64,000 bases of DNA from Streptomyces sp. NBC_00576 (GCF_036345175.1 NZ_CP107780.1:8122001-8186000), one strand, 5' to 3'; positions 32,683 through 41,925 are shown, counted from the first letter of the stretch. The notes: generated from the sequence alone by a model not told the origin. Numbers and translations: made by a program.

Positions 32683-35622
32683 CTACGGAACTCTGACCAG
32701 CGCCGCCGTCAGTTCGCCCCTGCGGCGGATGCCCAACTTGCGGTAGGCGCTGGTCAGATGGGTTTCCACCGTGCGTCGGGCCAGGTGCAGCGACTCCGCG
32801 ATCTCCGTGTTCGTACGGCCCTCCGCCGCGAGTTGCGCTATCCGGCGTTCGCTCGCCGTCAGCGTTGTCGCCGTGCTGCGGGCGCCGCTCTCGCGGAGGG
32901 ACTCGTCGGCGGCGGAGCGCAGGCTTACGGCGCCCAGGCGTTCGGCCCGTTCGGCTGCCTCGCGCAGCGACTTGCGGGCGCGGGTGCGTTCGCCGGTGGC
33001 GATGAGCTGGCGGCCCCGGGCGATCAGGGCCGGGATCAGTTCCGTTTCGACGGAGGCCTCGCGCAGGACTCGTACCGCCTCGTCGGTCAGGTCGAGGCCA
33101 TGGCGGCCGCCCGTCGCCGTGCCGAGTACCCGCAGCGAACGGCCCACCAGGCGCGGGGTGTTCCACAGCCGGGCCAGCCTGAGCTCCTCCTCGGCCAGTG
33201 CGAGCGCCTCCCGCGGGTGACCGAGGGCCAGTTGGCACTGTGCGGCGGCGGCCCGCCAGGGGGTGACCACCGGGCTCAGTACGTCGCGGGCGGACTGGCG
33301 GCGTCCGCATTCCAGGAAGTCACCGAGGGCGCCGGCCGCATCGCCGGAGGCGCCACGCACCACGCCCCGCGCGTACAGGAAACGGTTCAACTCCCAGGAG
33401 TCGTGCGCCTCCCGCAGGTCGAAGGCGGCGGCGAGTTGCCTGGCCTCGTCGAGGCGGCCGGTCTCGACGAGTGCGAGCAGTACGTGCGCCTCCATGTTCG
33501 TCGGTCCGGTGCCGGAGCCCGTGCCGGTGCCGGTGTTGGTCCCGATCCCGATCCCGATCCCGCTTCCGGATCCGGTGCCGGGCTCAGTCGCAGCCTTGGC
33601 TTCACCGGGCCCGGTCGCCCACCCCAACCCGAACCTGAACCCCGGTCCGGACCCGGCAGCGGCACCGGCCCCCGTCCCGGCACCTTCCCGCCGCTCCCTC
33701 CGCCACGACTCCGGATCGCTCAGCAGCTGCCCGTAGTCACCGCGGGCGGCGGCTATGTCGGCGCGTACGTTCAGCAAGGCCTCGTGCATGGGGTGGAGCA
33801 GCGTCGGGCGTTGGCCGGTCAGGCCTCGGTCCGTCAGGCGTTCGGCCTCGTCCAGTTCGTCGGCCCACTGGGCCACCGCCGCCGCCGTGCCGAGCAGGAA
33901 GGGTTCCGCCAGTGGGCCGGCCGGCTCCGCGAGCAGGGCGCGTACCTGCTTCATGGCGGCGTCCGCCGAGGTCAGGCCAGCTGTCGCCTCGTACCGTACG
34001 AGGAGGGCGCGGCCGGCGGGGCCGAGTGACTGCGGGGAGTGTTCGGCGGTGTCGCGCAGCCAGCGGTAGATCTCCTCACGGATCGTCTGGTCGTGGTCGG
34101 AGAGGAGCGCCGAGGTCGTCTGGACCGTGCGGAGGAGATCCGGGTGGTCCGTCAACTGGCCGTCCAGGTTACGGAGAAGGGTCACCGCAGCGCGTGCCTC
34201 GCCACGTCTGGCCAGTGCCGTGCCCAGTGCCACCGCCGCCTGTACGCGGTACTGCGGCAGGCCGGGCAGGCGCATCGCCTCCGTCAGGCGGGGGATGCCC
34301 GCCGAGGAACGTACGGCGGCGAACTCCAGCGAGCCCAGCTCGGTCAGCACCTCGGCCCGGCGCCCCGCCGACATCGGCTCGGTCAGCGCTCGGCGCAGCA
34401 GGACAACCGCGTCGTCGGTACGGTCGTCGCGGACCGCGCCGGTGGCCGCGTCGAGCAGGGCGTCCGTCGCCCACACCTCGTCCACCGGGCCCGACCGCAG
34501 GAGCTGCCCGGCGACCGTCTCGGTCGGGTCGCCGCGTCGCAGCATCGCCTCGGCCGCCGCCCGGTGTGCCGCGTGCCGGTCGGCGGCCGGCCAGCCGGTG
34601 AGGACCGCGTCCCGCAGCAGGGGGTGGGCGTAGCGGGGGCGCCCGTCGGCGTCGTGGCGCAGCAGGCCGAGCCGCGTCATGGCGGTCAGCCAGCCCCGTA
34701 CCCGCGCCGGATCGGCCCCGACGGCCCCGGCGGTCTCGGTGAACAGCTCGACGTCGGCGCCCTCCGGCAGCTCGTCCAGCGCGGCGAACACGCGCGCCGC
34801 GTCGGCGGTCGCGGCCCCGGCGCAGTCCAGCCACCAGGACACCGCCGCCGGGTACGCCCCCGGATACAGCGCCGCGCACGTCTCCGGGAGCGCCGCCGGT
34901 GCGCCGGTGGTGGCGTTCAGGTCCTCCAGGAGGGCGCGCAGCAGCAGCGGGTTGCCCGCGCCCGCCCGTACGTAGTCCGCCACCCACTCCTCCGGCGCGT
35001 CGCCGACGGCCGAACGCACCAGGTCCGACGCCGCGTCGCCGCTCAACGGGGCGAGCGTGTGGGTGCGTACGAGGGCGGGGGAGAGGGTGTGGACCAGGCC
35101 GGCGGTCGGCGGGTCCACGTCGTACTGGCTGCGTTCCGTCACCAGCAGCAGTACTGGTAATCGGTCGACCCTGCGCGCCGCCTCGGTCAGCCAGCAGCGC
35201 GAGTTCTCGTCCGCGAGGTGTACGTCGTCCACGGCGACCAACACCGGGCCCCCGGCCGCGTACTCGCGCAGCAGCCGCCAGAGCCGGGCGGCGGCCGGTA
35301 GCGACTCGTCCGGAGCGCCGGTGGTCAACTCTTCTGCGGGCAACTCCTCTATGGGGGACAGGAGTTGCTCTACGACGGGGAGGTGGTCGCCGGTCGCGAC
35401 GCTGCCCCGGGGAGAACAGCGGACGCGCAGAACGCGCATGCCGTGCGCCTCTGCATGGGCGGTGGCGGCCTCCAGGAGTGCGGTGCGGCCGGTGCCGGTG
35501 GCGCCGCGCAACAGGACCAGGCGGCCCGTTCCCTCGCGGGCGCGGGCTGCCTCGTCGGCGATCAGCGCCAGGGCCTCCCGGCGTTCATACAGCGCTGAGG
35601 GCGCGGATGACGATGACTGCAT
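32683..35622 (-). CDS. LAL-type (large) LuxR family transcriptional regulator
   Basis: A 979-residue regulator. ATG at 35622 with AGGAGG 5 bases upstream. Residues 15-200 hold an AAA/STAND-like ATPase: Walker A region LLRGATGTGRTALLEA, in which the usual Lys is Arg, and Walker B LVAVDDVHLADENS. The middle is TPR-like helices. About residues 655-705 are a Gly/Ser/Thr/Pro-rich low-complexity linker (for example GSGSGIGIGIGTNTGTG). The C-terminus is a LuxR helix-turn-helix: LTASERRIAQLAAEGRTNTE, LHLARRTVETHLTSAYRKLG. Divergent from the smaller LuxR gene at 35802; these may regulate each other or the pectate lyase next door. Confidence 0.9.
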   Translation of the reverse strand: MQSSSSAPSALYERREALALIADEAARAREGTGRLVLLRGATGTGRTALLEAATAHAEAHGMRVLRVRCSPRGSVATGDHLPVVEQLLSPIEELPAEELTTGAPDESLPAAARLWRLLREYAAGGPVLVAVDDVHLADENSRCWLTEAARRVDRLPVLLLVTERSQYDVDPPTAGLVHTLSPALVRTHTLAPLSGDAASDLVRSAVGDAPEEWVADYVRAGAGNPLLLRALLEDLNATTGAPAALPETCAALYPGAYPAAVSWWLDCAGAATADAARVFAALDELPEGADVELFTETAGAVGADPARVRGWLTAMTRLGLLRHDADGRPRYAHPLLRDAVLTGWPAADRHAAHRAAAEAMLRRGDPTETVAGQLLRSGPVDEVWATDALLDAATGAVRDDRTDDAVVLLRRALTEPMSAGRRAEVLTELGSLEFAAVRSSAGIPRLTEAMRLPGLPQYRVQAAVALGTALARRGEARAAVTLLRNLDGQLTDHPDLLRTVQTTSALLSDHDQTIREEIYRWLRDTAEHSPQSLGPAGRALLVRYEATAGLTSADAAMKQVRALLAEPAGPLAEPFLLGTAAAVAQWADELDEAERLTDRGLTGQRPTLLHPMHEALLNVRADIAAARGDYGQLLSDPESWRRERREGAGTGAGAAAGSGPGFRFGLGWATGPGEAKAATEPGTGSGSGIGIGIGTNTGTGTGSGTGPTNMEAHVLLALVETGRLDEARQLAAAFDLREAHDSWELNRFLYARGVVRGASGDAAGALGDFLECGRRQSARDVLSPVVTPWRAAAAQCQLALGHPREALALAEEELRLARLWNTPRLVGRSLRVLGTATGGRHGLDLTDEAVRVLREASVETELIPALIARGRQLIATGERTRARKSLREAAERAERLGAVSLRSAADESLRESGARSTATTLTASERRIAQLAAEGRTNTEIAESLHLARRTVETHLTSAYRKLGIRRRGELTAALVRVP

Positions 35623-35801
35623 GCCTGCCTCCTGTCTTGGGTAGGTACTGGCCGGCCTCGTGGTCGAACTGGTGGCCGATCTCGTGGTGTGTCTCGTGGT
35701 GGTCCACGATTGCGTGCGCCCCATGTGGGACAGAAGTGTTGGGTGTGCACGTCTGCCACCGACCCCTCGAAGGTGGCGGCACCTGACCCTGGGGGCAGTT
35801 C

Positions 35802-36506
35802 TTGCGCACCACACAAAGCACCACAGGCCCTGGCGCGGGGGTCGGGGCCGGTACGAGGGCAAGTACCGGGCCGTCCGAACCCGGACGCCGTGTACCCGTG
35901 GCCGTGCACGCGGCCGACCCGATATCCCGCGCCGGTGCGGTCAGCCAGCTGAGGCAGCACCCGGTGGTCGAACTCCGGGACGAAAAAGACAGCGGCCCAG
36001 GTGTCGTGGCCCTGCTGGTCAGCGAGACCCTCGACGAGGCGACCCTGTCGCGGCTGCGCCGACTCGTCCGCAGCGAGGGAGCCAAGGCCGTTCTCGTGGT
36101 CGGTGTCCTGCGTGAGAACGAACTCCTGGACGTCATCGAGTGCGGCGTCGGAGCCATCGTCTGGCGCCACGAGGCCACCGGACACCGGCTGGCGCAGGCC
36201 GTACTCGCCGCTGCCCGTGGGGACGGCGACCTGCCCTCCGACCTGCTCGGCCGGCTCATCAGCCAGGTGGGCACGCTGCACCGCACGGCGGCCGGCCAGC
36301 CCGGTGCCCCCACCTCGGGCCTCGCGCCGCGCGAGGTCGATGTCCTGCGCCTCGTCGCCGAGGGACTCGACACGGGGGAGATCGCGGGCAAGCTGTCCTA
36401 CTCCGAGCGCACAGTCAAGAACGTGATGCATGGACTCACCACCCGGCTGCATCTGCGCAACCGGGCGCACGCTGTGGCCTATGCCTTGCGCGAAGGCTAC
36501 ATCTGA
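35802..36506 (+). CDS. LuxR-family response-regulator-like protein
   Basis: A 234-residue protein with a degenerate receiver-like N-terminal domain (PVAVHAADPISRAGAVSQL, VVALLVSETLDEATLSRL, AVLVVGVLRENELLDVIECG) and a C-terminal LuxR HTH (LAPREVDVLRLVAEGLDTGE, YSERTVKNVMHGLTTRLHLRN). The phospho-acceptor Asp is not obvious, so it may be an atypical receiver. TTG at 35802 with GGGGG 6-7 bases ahead is taken as start; a GTG at 35898 is an alternative that would remove a Gly/Thr-rich leader. Divergent from the LAL regulator. Confidence 0.85.
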   Translation: MRTTQSTTGPGAGVGAGTRASTGPSEPGRRVPVAVHAADPISRAGAVSQLRQHPVVELRDEKDSGPGVVALLVSETLDEATLSRLRRLVRSEGAKAVLVVGVLRENELLDVIECGVGAIVWRHEATGHRLAQAVLAAARGDGDLPSDLLGRLISQVGTLHRTAAGQPGAPTSGLAPREVDVLRLVAEGLDTGEIAGKLSYSERTVKNVMHGLTTRLHLRNRAHAVAYALREGYI

Positions 36507-36620
36507 CCGAACGGGCAATCGAACACGACGCGCGGGCACCAACTCATGCCCGCCGCCCGTCCCTTGCGTGCCTGGCCGCGCCTGCGGATGCCTGCGCGGG
36601 CGGGCGCCGACGACGGAACG

Positions 36621-36656
36621 CTGACTTCGCTTGCTTCGCTGACTTCGCTTGCTTCG
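36621..36656. repeat. Two perfect 18-bp tandem copies
   Basis: CTGACTTCGCTTGCTTCG occurs twice without gap (36621-36638 and 36639-36656), in the 216-bp convergent space between the LuxR gene and the MazG-like gene. Likely replication slippage; may form part of a terminator region. Confidence 0.8.
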
Positions 36657-36722
36657 ACGGGGGTCTGCTCGGCGGATCTGGTGGAGGGCCCGGAACGGGA
36701 GTACCGCAAAGCGTCGTGCCGG

Positions 36723-37049
36723 TCAGGATGCAGGGCCCAGTGAGCGTTCCCTGACCCGTTCCAGGTGGGTCGTGAAGACCTCCCGGGCGTCCGGGGTCAG
36801 GGTGCGCAGGGCCACCAGCGCCGTGAGGGCGACGTCGCACAGCTCCGCCTGGACGTCGTCCCAGGTGTGAGTGGTCCCCTTGCGCGGATTCTGGCCGGTC
36901 GCGCCGATCACCGCCTGCGCGACCTCGCCGACCTCCTCGGTCAGCTTGAGCATGCGCAGGAGAAGGGCTTCGCGGCCGGGATGCGCCTGGTTGGCCTCGA
37001 GCCAGGTCCAGAGGTCGTCGATCGTTGCCCAGACGTTGTCATCGGCCAT
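36723..37049 (-). CDS. MazG-like protein (putative nucleotide pyrophosphohydrolase)
   Basis: A 108-residue protein with the metal-binding pattern of MazG/all-alpha NTP-PPases: KLTEEVGEVAQAVIGATG (EExxE) and QAELCDVALTALVAL (ExxD). Starts at ATG 37049 with GGGAGG 8 bases upstream. Streptomyces has many small MazG-like proteins, thought to hydrolyse non-canonical or stress NTPs. A longer frame upstream is not supported by codon use. Confidence 0.88.
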   Translation of the reverse strand: MADDNVWATIDDLWTWLEANQAHPGREALLLRMLKLTEEVGEVAQAVIGATGQNPRKGTTHTWDDVQAELCDVALTALVALRTLTPDAREVFTTHLERVRERSLGPAS

Positions 37050-37235
37050 GGGAGAAGCCTCCCATGTGGCCTCGACCGCCAGAATCCGTTTCTGCTCTCC
37101 TGATTCCCTCCCCCTTCTCTCCTCAGGAGTTTCATCTTTCAATAGGAGTTTCATCTCGGAAGCAACACCGATCCGTTGGCTCGGACCCCGTGTTCCCGCC
37201 ACACGTCTTCCTTTCCCGAGAGCAGGAGAAGCCTC

Positions 37236-37751
37236 ATGACCGACATGATCGCTGTGGCCTACCGCGACGAGACCACCGCCCGGCAGGTGCTGGCCGAACT
37301 GCATTCCCTCAACACGGAGCACTCCCTCCACCTTGCCGACTCGGTCCTGGTCACCCGCGACGAGGAGGGCAAGGTCGAGATTCACTCCTCGGGCAACCCG
37401 GTCGTCTCCGGCGCCGTCTCCGGCGCAGTCTGGGGCGGCCTGATCGGACTGCTGTTCCTGCAGCCGCTGCTGGGTGCCGCGATCGGTGCCGCAACCGGAG
37501 GTGTCACTGCCTCGATCACGGAGAGCGACGACGACAACGCTGCCTTCATCGCCCAGCTCGGCCAACGCCTGCAGCCTGGTGGTGCGGCCGTGGTCGCCCT
37601 GGTCATTGACGCCACAGAAGAAAAGGTGCTGCCCCGGATCGCCGGTTTCGGCGGCGATCTTCTGCACGCCTCGCTCACCCTGGCCGAGGAGCAGCGACTC
37701 CGTTCAGCGATCAACCCCCGGCCCCACCCGGCCGAATGGCCCGCGGCCTGA
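37236..37751 (+). CDS. DUF1269 membrane-associated protein
   Basis: A 171-residue protein from the ATG at 37236 (AGGAGA 6 bases upstream). N-terminal ferredoxin-like part (AVAYRDETTARQVLAELHSL), then a Gly-rich hydrophobic hairpin (SGAVSGAVWGGLIGLLFL, GAAIGAATGGVTASI) characteristic of DUF1269/glycine-zipper proteins, then a C-terminal alpha/beta part (PGGAAVVALVIDATEEKVLP). Role unknown; often co-occurs with transporters and voltage-related genes. Confidence 0.85.
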   Translation: MTDMIAVAYRDETTARQVLAELHSLNTEHSLHLADSVLVTRDEEGKVEIHSSGNPVVSGAVSGAVWGGLIGLLFLQPLLGAAIGAATGGVTASITESDDDNAAFIAQLGQRLQPGGAAVVALVIDATEEKVLPRIAGFGGDLLHASLTLAEEQRLRSAINPRPHPAEWPAA

Positions 37752-37802
37752 CCCCGACGCGCGTGGCGTCAGCGGCCCGTCACTGACGCCGCGCAACGCA
37801 CC

Positions 37803-38186
37803 ATGCCGGTCATCCCCGTCAAGGCCGCCGTCGGCTTTCTGCTCTCGGTGGGCGCCTCGCTCGGGCTGGTCGTCGCCGTCTTCCAGGGGGGCCGGCTGGC
37901 CGACGTCCTCGACGTACCGCACAGCGGCCCCGTCGTCAGCTTCCTGCCGGTCATCCTGACCGGCGTGCTGTCCGGACAGGTCATGGACTACGAGGTGTTC
38001 CTCGCCTCCGGCGTGCACGAGGAATGGGCCCACACCGGCCGGGCCCGCCGGCCGGTCGTCGACGGCGCGCGGCACAGCGTACGAGTCGTCACGAGGCCGA
38101 GTGCGAGTGCAGAGGTAGAGGCAGAGGTAGAGGTAGAGGCAGAAGCAGGGGCGGAGGGCGGGACCGAAGCTGGAGCGGGGATCTAG
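37803..38186 (+). pseudogene. MMPL/RND transporter fragment with a repeat-rich tail
   Basis: The first 75 codons match the middle of an MMPL-family exporter: VIPVKAAVGFLLSVGASLGL, VVSFLPVILTGVLSGQVMDYEVFLASGVHEEW and ARHSVRVVTRP (as FLPVILTGVL and VMDYEVFLAS). The typical motif is GVLFGLAMDYEVFLVSR, so several residues have decayed. After this the frame turns into a Glu/Ala/Val stretch encoded by GAGGTA/GAGGCA hexamers (about 38107-38142). Both the N-terminal and C-terminal halves of the transporter are missing. Confidence 0.7.
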
Positions 38187-38321
38187 ACCTCGGTCGCCTC
38201 GGAGAAGGAGCCCGAATTCACGCGACCGAATCCGTGATCCTTCGTCAGGTTCCTCGCGGTCCCGGTAGAGGGCCGTCGGCCTCCGGGCCCGGCCTCAGCA
38301 GGACCAAAGAGCAATCTGCCG

Positions 38322-38945
38322 TCAGAATGCCGGGACGGTCGCCAGATTCAGCCGGCCGCGGGCCAGTGCCACAACTGCGGCGATGAAGGCTTGCAGGCAA
38401 GTTGTCTCGGCCTTCTCGTCGGGGTGGGTCAGTCGCTGCATGACGAGCCCGTCGAAACCGGAGAGGAAGAACCGCGCGACTGTTTCCGCGGGCTGGGCCA
38501 GGGGTTGACCTGTGCGCTCGGCGGCCTGCGTCACGAGCCTCGCCGTCACTTCGACCACGCCCCGATAGTGGCTCTCAAGAGCTTCGTTGAGTGCGGGCGT
38601 GCGCAGTGCGAACACGCTCAGCTCCGTGAGGAGGAGGTGGTGGCCCGGCTTCTCGCGCACGGTGCTCCAGAGGGCCGAGGCCAATGTGCCGACCGTCTCC
38701 TCGAATCCGGCGTCCTCCGGAACGGACTGCTCGACCTGCGCCACCAGCTCCGCCGTGAGCTGTTCCATGACGGCGCGGTAGAGCTCCTCCTTCGTGCCGA
38801 ACGTGTAGTGCACGGTGGCTTGGGCGACGCCCAGTTCGGTGGCGATGGCACGTGTGCTGCCGGCCGAGACCCCTTCTCTCGTCATGAGGTCGATCGCTGC
38901 TTTGATCAGTTGAGGGCGGCGCTCGGCCGCTGAGACATGAGCCAT
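38322..38945 (-). CDS. TetR-family transcriptional regulator
   Basis: A 207-residue protein from the ATG at 38945 (MAHVSAAERRPQLIKAAIDL). HTH near residues 25-55 (STRAIATELGVAQATVHYTF, GTKEELYRAVMEQ). Ligand-binding C-terminal domain helical with FALRTPALNEALESHYRG and FFLSGFDGLVMQRLTHPD. No strong ribosome site. An inverted repeat just upstream is the likely operator. Ligand unknown. Confidence 0.9.
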   Translation of the reverse strand: MAHVSAAERRPQLIKAAIDLMTREGVSAGSTRAIATELGVAQATVHYTFGTKEELYRAVMEQLTAELVAQVEQSVPEDAGFEETVGTLASALWSTVREKPGHHLLLTELSVFALRTPALNEALESHYRGVVEVTARLVTQAAERTGQPLAQPAETVARFFLSGFDGLVMQRLTHPDEKAETTCLQAFIAAVVALARGRLNLATVPAF

Positions 38946-38956
38946 GAGCCCATCGT

Positions 38957-38984
38957 ATCGACTTAGTCTTTCGAGCAAGTCGAT
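38957..38984. promoter_or_regulatory. Imperfect palindrome, likely operator of the TetR gene
   Basis: ATCGACTT (38957-38964) and AAGTCGAT (38977-38984) are inverted repeats separated by 12 bp, with further symmetry inside (AGTC...GAGC). It begins 12 bp upstream of the TetR start codon, where TetR dimers usually bind to repress themselves. Confidence 0.5.
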
Positions 38985-39058
38985 TGAGCAGGCAGTCGTC
39001 GGTTCCACATGGTCGCCCCTGCTCCGCTGCTCCCATGCTCTTCTGCTCCCGTACTCCT

Positions 39059-39634
39059 CTACTCCTCGAACAGCGGTTCCTGCGTGCCCTGTTGACGCTC
39101 CCGTACTCGCCGGTTGCGCGCCCCCACGACCAGCGCCGTGACCGCGGCCGTGCCGGCGAGGGCCGCCGGGACCATCCAGCCGCGGTCGACTACGTGGCCC
39201 AGCGCGTGGTCCAGGGAGAGCCGGCCCGGGCCCGCCACCGCGAGGCCCGCCGCGGCGAGGCCCAGGGTCGCCGCGTACTCGTAGCCGCCGCTCGCGTTGA
39301 AGAACCCGTTGGGCGCGTGCACGGCGGTGGCGCCCGCCATCGCGCCCGCTGCCGCCGCGCCGGCCGCCGGAGTCGCCAGGCCCAGCGCGAGCAGCACACC
39401 GCCGCCCGTCTCCGCGAGGCCCGACGCCGTGGCGCTGGCCTTCCCGGGTTCGTAGCCGACGGACTCCATGAAGGCGCCGGTGCCTTCGAGGCCGTGCCCG
39501 CCGAACCATCCGAACAGCTTCTGCGTGCCGTGCGCCGCCAGCACCCCGCCCGTCCCCAGACGGAGCAACAGCAGCCCCAGATCACGCCGGTCGTATCTGT
39601 GGTGTCGTCTGTTGTGTCGGCCGTAACAGGTCAT
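39059..39634 (-). CDS. DoxX-family membrane protein
   Basis: A 191-residue protein with four hydrophobic helices. DoxX signatures: LGLLLLRLGTGGVLAAHGTQKLFGWFGG (in part LLLRLGTGGVLAAHGTQKLF), FMESVGYEP, and LAETGGGVLLALGLATPA. C-terminus basic. DoxX proteins are quinone-linked or stress-associated; substrate unclear. Starts at ATG 39634. It is divergent from the small NTF2-like gene. Confidence 0.9.
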   Translation of the reverse strand: MTCYGRHNRRHHRYDRRDLGLLLLRLGTGGVLAAHGTQKLFGWFGGHGLEGTGAFMESVGYEPGKASATASGLAETGGGVLLALGLATPAAGAAAAGAMAGATAVHAPNGFFNASGGYEYAATLGLAAAGLAVAGPGRLSLDHALGHVVDRGWMVPAALAGTAAVTALVVGARNRRVRERQQGTQEPLFEE

Positions 39635-39735
39635 GCCTCCACCGTCGCACCGATCCCGTCCACCGCACCCGCGGAGGTCGTCCGTGCCTGCCGTTCGGGT
39701 GGCGGGTGCCCGGGGGCGGTGCCAGTGTGGCCGGC

Positions 39736-40059
39736 ATGACGATTCAGACCGCCAAGCTCAGCGACCCGGCCGTCCGGGCCTTCGTCGACGCCGTGAACGC
39801 GCACGACCGCGAGGCCTTCCAGGCCGTCCTGGCACCCGACGCGACGATGTCCGACGACGGCTCGGACCGTGACCTCACCGACTGGGCCGAGCGCGAGATC
39901 TTCTCCTCCCACGGGCACATGGACGTCGCCAACGAGCGGCGAGGAGGCCATGTCCTCGTCGCCAACTACAGCAACGACACCTGGGGCGAGATGCGCACGA
40001 AGTGGAGCTTCACCGTCGACGACGGCCGCATCCTGCGCTTCGAGACGGGCCAGGCCTGA
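39736..40059 (+). CDS. NTF2/SnoaL-like small protein
   Basis: A 107-residue protein with the alpha+beta cone fold pattern: VRAFVDAVNAHDREAFQAVL, LTDWAEREIFSSHGHMDV, then strands HVLVANYSND and TKWSFTVDDGRILRFETGQA. Start at ATG 39736. Probably an enzyme-like or ligand-binding fold; substrate not known. Confidence 0.85.
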   Translation: MTIQTAKLSDPAVRAFVDAVNAHDREAFQAVLAPDATMSDDGSDRDLTDWAEREIFSSHGHMDVANERRGGHVLVANYSNDTWGEMRTKWSFTVDDGRILRFETGQA

Positions 40060-40142
40060 CAGCCGGCCGTACGAGCCGCCGGTACGTCCCCCTGCTACGT
40101 CCCTTGCGCTGAAGTGGGCTCCAACTCCTACTGTCCTGACCC

Positions 40143-41180
40143 ATGGAGACCACGGACAGCACAGGCAGCACGGACAGCACAGGCACGACACAGGCCTTCG
40201 CGAACCGGACCCTGGGCCGCAGCGGTATCGAGGTCAGCCCCCTCGGCTTCGGCTGCTGGGCCATCGGCGGTGAGTGGGCAAGGCCCGACGGACAGCCCCT
40301 CGGCTGGGGCAAGGTCGACGACGACGAGTCCGTACGGGCGATCCGGCGCGCCCTCGACCTGGGCGTCACCTTCTTCGACACGGCGGACGTGTACGGCACC
40401 GGACACAGCGAGCGCGTCCTCGGCCGCGCCCTCGGCAAGCACCGTACGGATGTCGTGCTCGCCACCAAGTGGGGAAACCTCTTCGACGAGCGGACACGGA
40501 TCGCGGACGGCCAGGACGACAGCCCCGAGCACGTCCGCCGCGCCCTCACCGCCTCCCTCGCCCGCCTCGGCACCGACTACGTCGACCTGTACCAACTGCA
40601 CCTGTCTGAGGGCGACTTGGGCGCGGCTGCCCAACTTCGGGAAGTCTGCGAGGAGTTGGTCGCCGAGGGGCTCATCCGCGCCTACGCCTGGAGCACCGAC
40701 GACCCGGCCCGTGCCGCCCTCTTCGCCCAGGGGCCGCACTGTGCCGCCGTACAGCACTGCCTCAACGTGATGCAGGACGCGCCCGAAATGCTCGCGCTCT
40801 GCGAGGAGTTGGAGCTCGCCAGCATCAACCGCAGTCCGCTCGCCATGGGGCTGCTGACGGGGAAGCGGTCCGCCGGGCAGGTCCTCGACGCCGGTGACAT
40901 CCGTAACGCGCCGCCTGCCTGGCTGCCGGGCTTCACGGCCGGGGCGGGCGCCGACGCGGACTGGCTGGCGCAAGTCGACGGGCTCCGCTCCGTCCTCACC
41001 AGCGGCGGCCGTACACTCGCGCAGGGCGCCCTCGGCTGGCTGTGGGCGCGCAGCCCCCGTACCGTCCCCATCCCCGGCTTCCGGTCCGTCGCACAGGCCG
41101 AGGAGAACGCCGGCGCGATCGCGAAAGGGCCGCTCACCGCAGGGCAGTTGGCCGAGATCGACCAGCTGCTGGGGCGGTGA
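40143..41180 (+). CDS. Aldo/keto reductase
   Basis: A 345-residue NADPH-dependent oxidoreductase. The catalytic tetrad is visible: Asp and Tyr in FFDTADVYGTGHSE, Lys in VVLATKWGN, His in LYQLHLSEGD. Cofactor end is SPRTVPIPGFRSVAQAEENA. N-terminal 18 residues are Thr/Ser/Gly-rich, encoded by short CACGGACAGCACAGG-like repeats, possibly an extension by slippage. Substrate unknown. Convergent with the ABC exporter. Confidence 0.93.
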   Translation: METTDSTGSTDSTGTTQAFANRTLGRSGIEVSPLGFGCWAIGGEWARPDGQPLGWGKVDDDESVRAIRRALDLGVTFFDTADVYGTGHSERVLGRALGKHRTDVVLATKWGNLFDERTRIADGQDDSPEHVRRALTASLARLGTDYVDLYQLHLSEGDLGAAAQLREVCEELVAEGLIRAYAWSTDDPARAALFAQGPHCAAVQHCLNVMQDAPEMLALCEELELASINRSPLAMGLLTGKRSAGQVLDAGDIRNAPPAWLPGFTAGAGADADWLAQVDGLRSVLTSGGRTLAQGALGWLWARSPRTVPIPGFRSVAQAEENAGAIAKGPLTAGQLAEIDQLLGR

Positions 41181-41210
41181 ACGGCCCATCGGGAGCCTCT
41201 CTCGTACGGG

Positions 41211-41900
41211 TCAGCCCACGTACTGGTCCTGTTGCGTGACCGTCAGCTGACCCGCCCTGATCGTCGCCACGCGGGGTGCGCGCCGGGCGATCGACGAGTC
41301 GTGGGTGACCAGGATGAACGTCAGCCCGTGCTCGCGCCACAGCCCTTCGAGCAGCGCCATGATGTCGTCACGCGTGCCCTCGTCGAGGTTGCCGGTGGGC
41401 TCGTCCGCGAGGAGTACCTTCGGCTTCTTCACCAGGGCGCGGGCGATGGCGACCCGCTGCTGCTGGCCTCCTGACAGCTCGGCGGGCGCGTGGGTCAGGC
41501 GGTCGCCGAGACCGACCGAGGCCAGCGCCTCGGCGGCCCGCTCGCGCCGCTCGGCGGGCTTCACGCCGAGCGGTACGAGGGCCGTCTCGACGTTCTCCTG
41601 CGCGGTGAGCGTCGGGATGAGGTTGAACGCCTGGAAGATGATGCCGATCTTCTCGGCGCGCAGCCGGGTCAGCTTGGCCTCGCTGATGGCGCCGAGATCG
41701 ACACCGCCCAGCTCGACGCTGCCCTCGGTCGGCCGGTCCAGGCCGCCGATCATCTGCAGGAGGGTGGACTTGCCACCGCCGGTGGGACCCTGGATGACGA
41801 GCTGGTCGCCGTCCTCGATGACGAGGTCGATGCCGCGCAGCGCCTCCACCGTCTCCTTGCCCCGCGTGTATCTCTTGGTGACACCGGTGAGCTTGTACAT
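41211..41900 (-). CDS. ABC transporter ATP-binding protein (MacB/LolD type)
   Basis: A 229-residue ATPase. Walker A GPTGGGKSTLLQ, Q-loop IFQAFNLIPTLTAQEN, signature LSGGQQQRVAIARAL, Walker B LLADEPTGNLD, switch His ILVTHD. The pattern with LIPTLTAQENVE and DEPTGNLDEGTRD is that of the MacB/LolD/FtsE subfamily. Downstream of its FtsX-like permease on the same strand. Together they form a small mechanotransmission-type export or peptide-resistance pair. Confidence 0.95.
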   Translation of the reverse strand: MYKLTGVTKRYTRGKETVEALRGIDLVIEDGDQLVIQGPTGGGKSTLLQMIGGLDRPTEGSVELGGVDLGAISEAKLTRLRAEKIGIIFQAFNLIPTLTAQENVETALVPLGVKPAERRERAAEALASVGLGDRLTHAPAELSGGQQQRVAIARALVKKPKVLLADEPTGNLDEGTRDDIMALLEGLWREHGLTFILVTHDSSIARRAPRVATIRAGQLTVTQQDQYVG

Positions 41901-41925
41901 GAACTACTCCGTGACGTACGGGAAT

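Noticed and set aside
34169..34987. Minus-strand open frame of 272 codons in the LAL gene.
   Set aside because: Shadow of the LAL frame.
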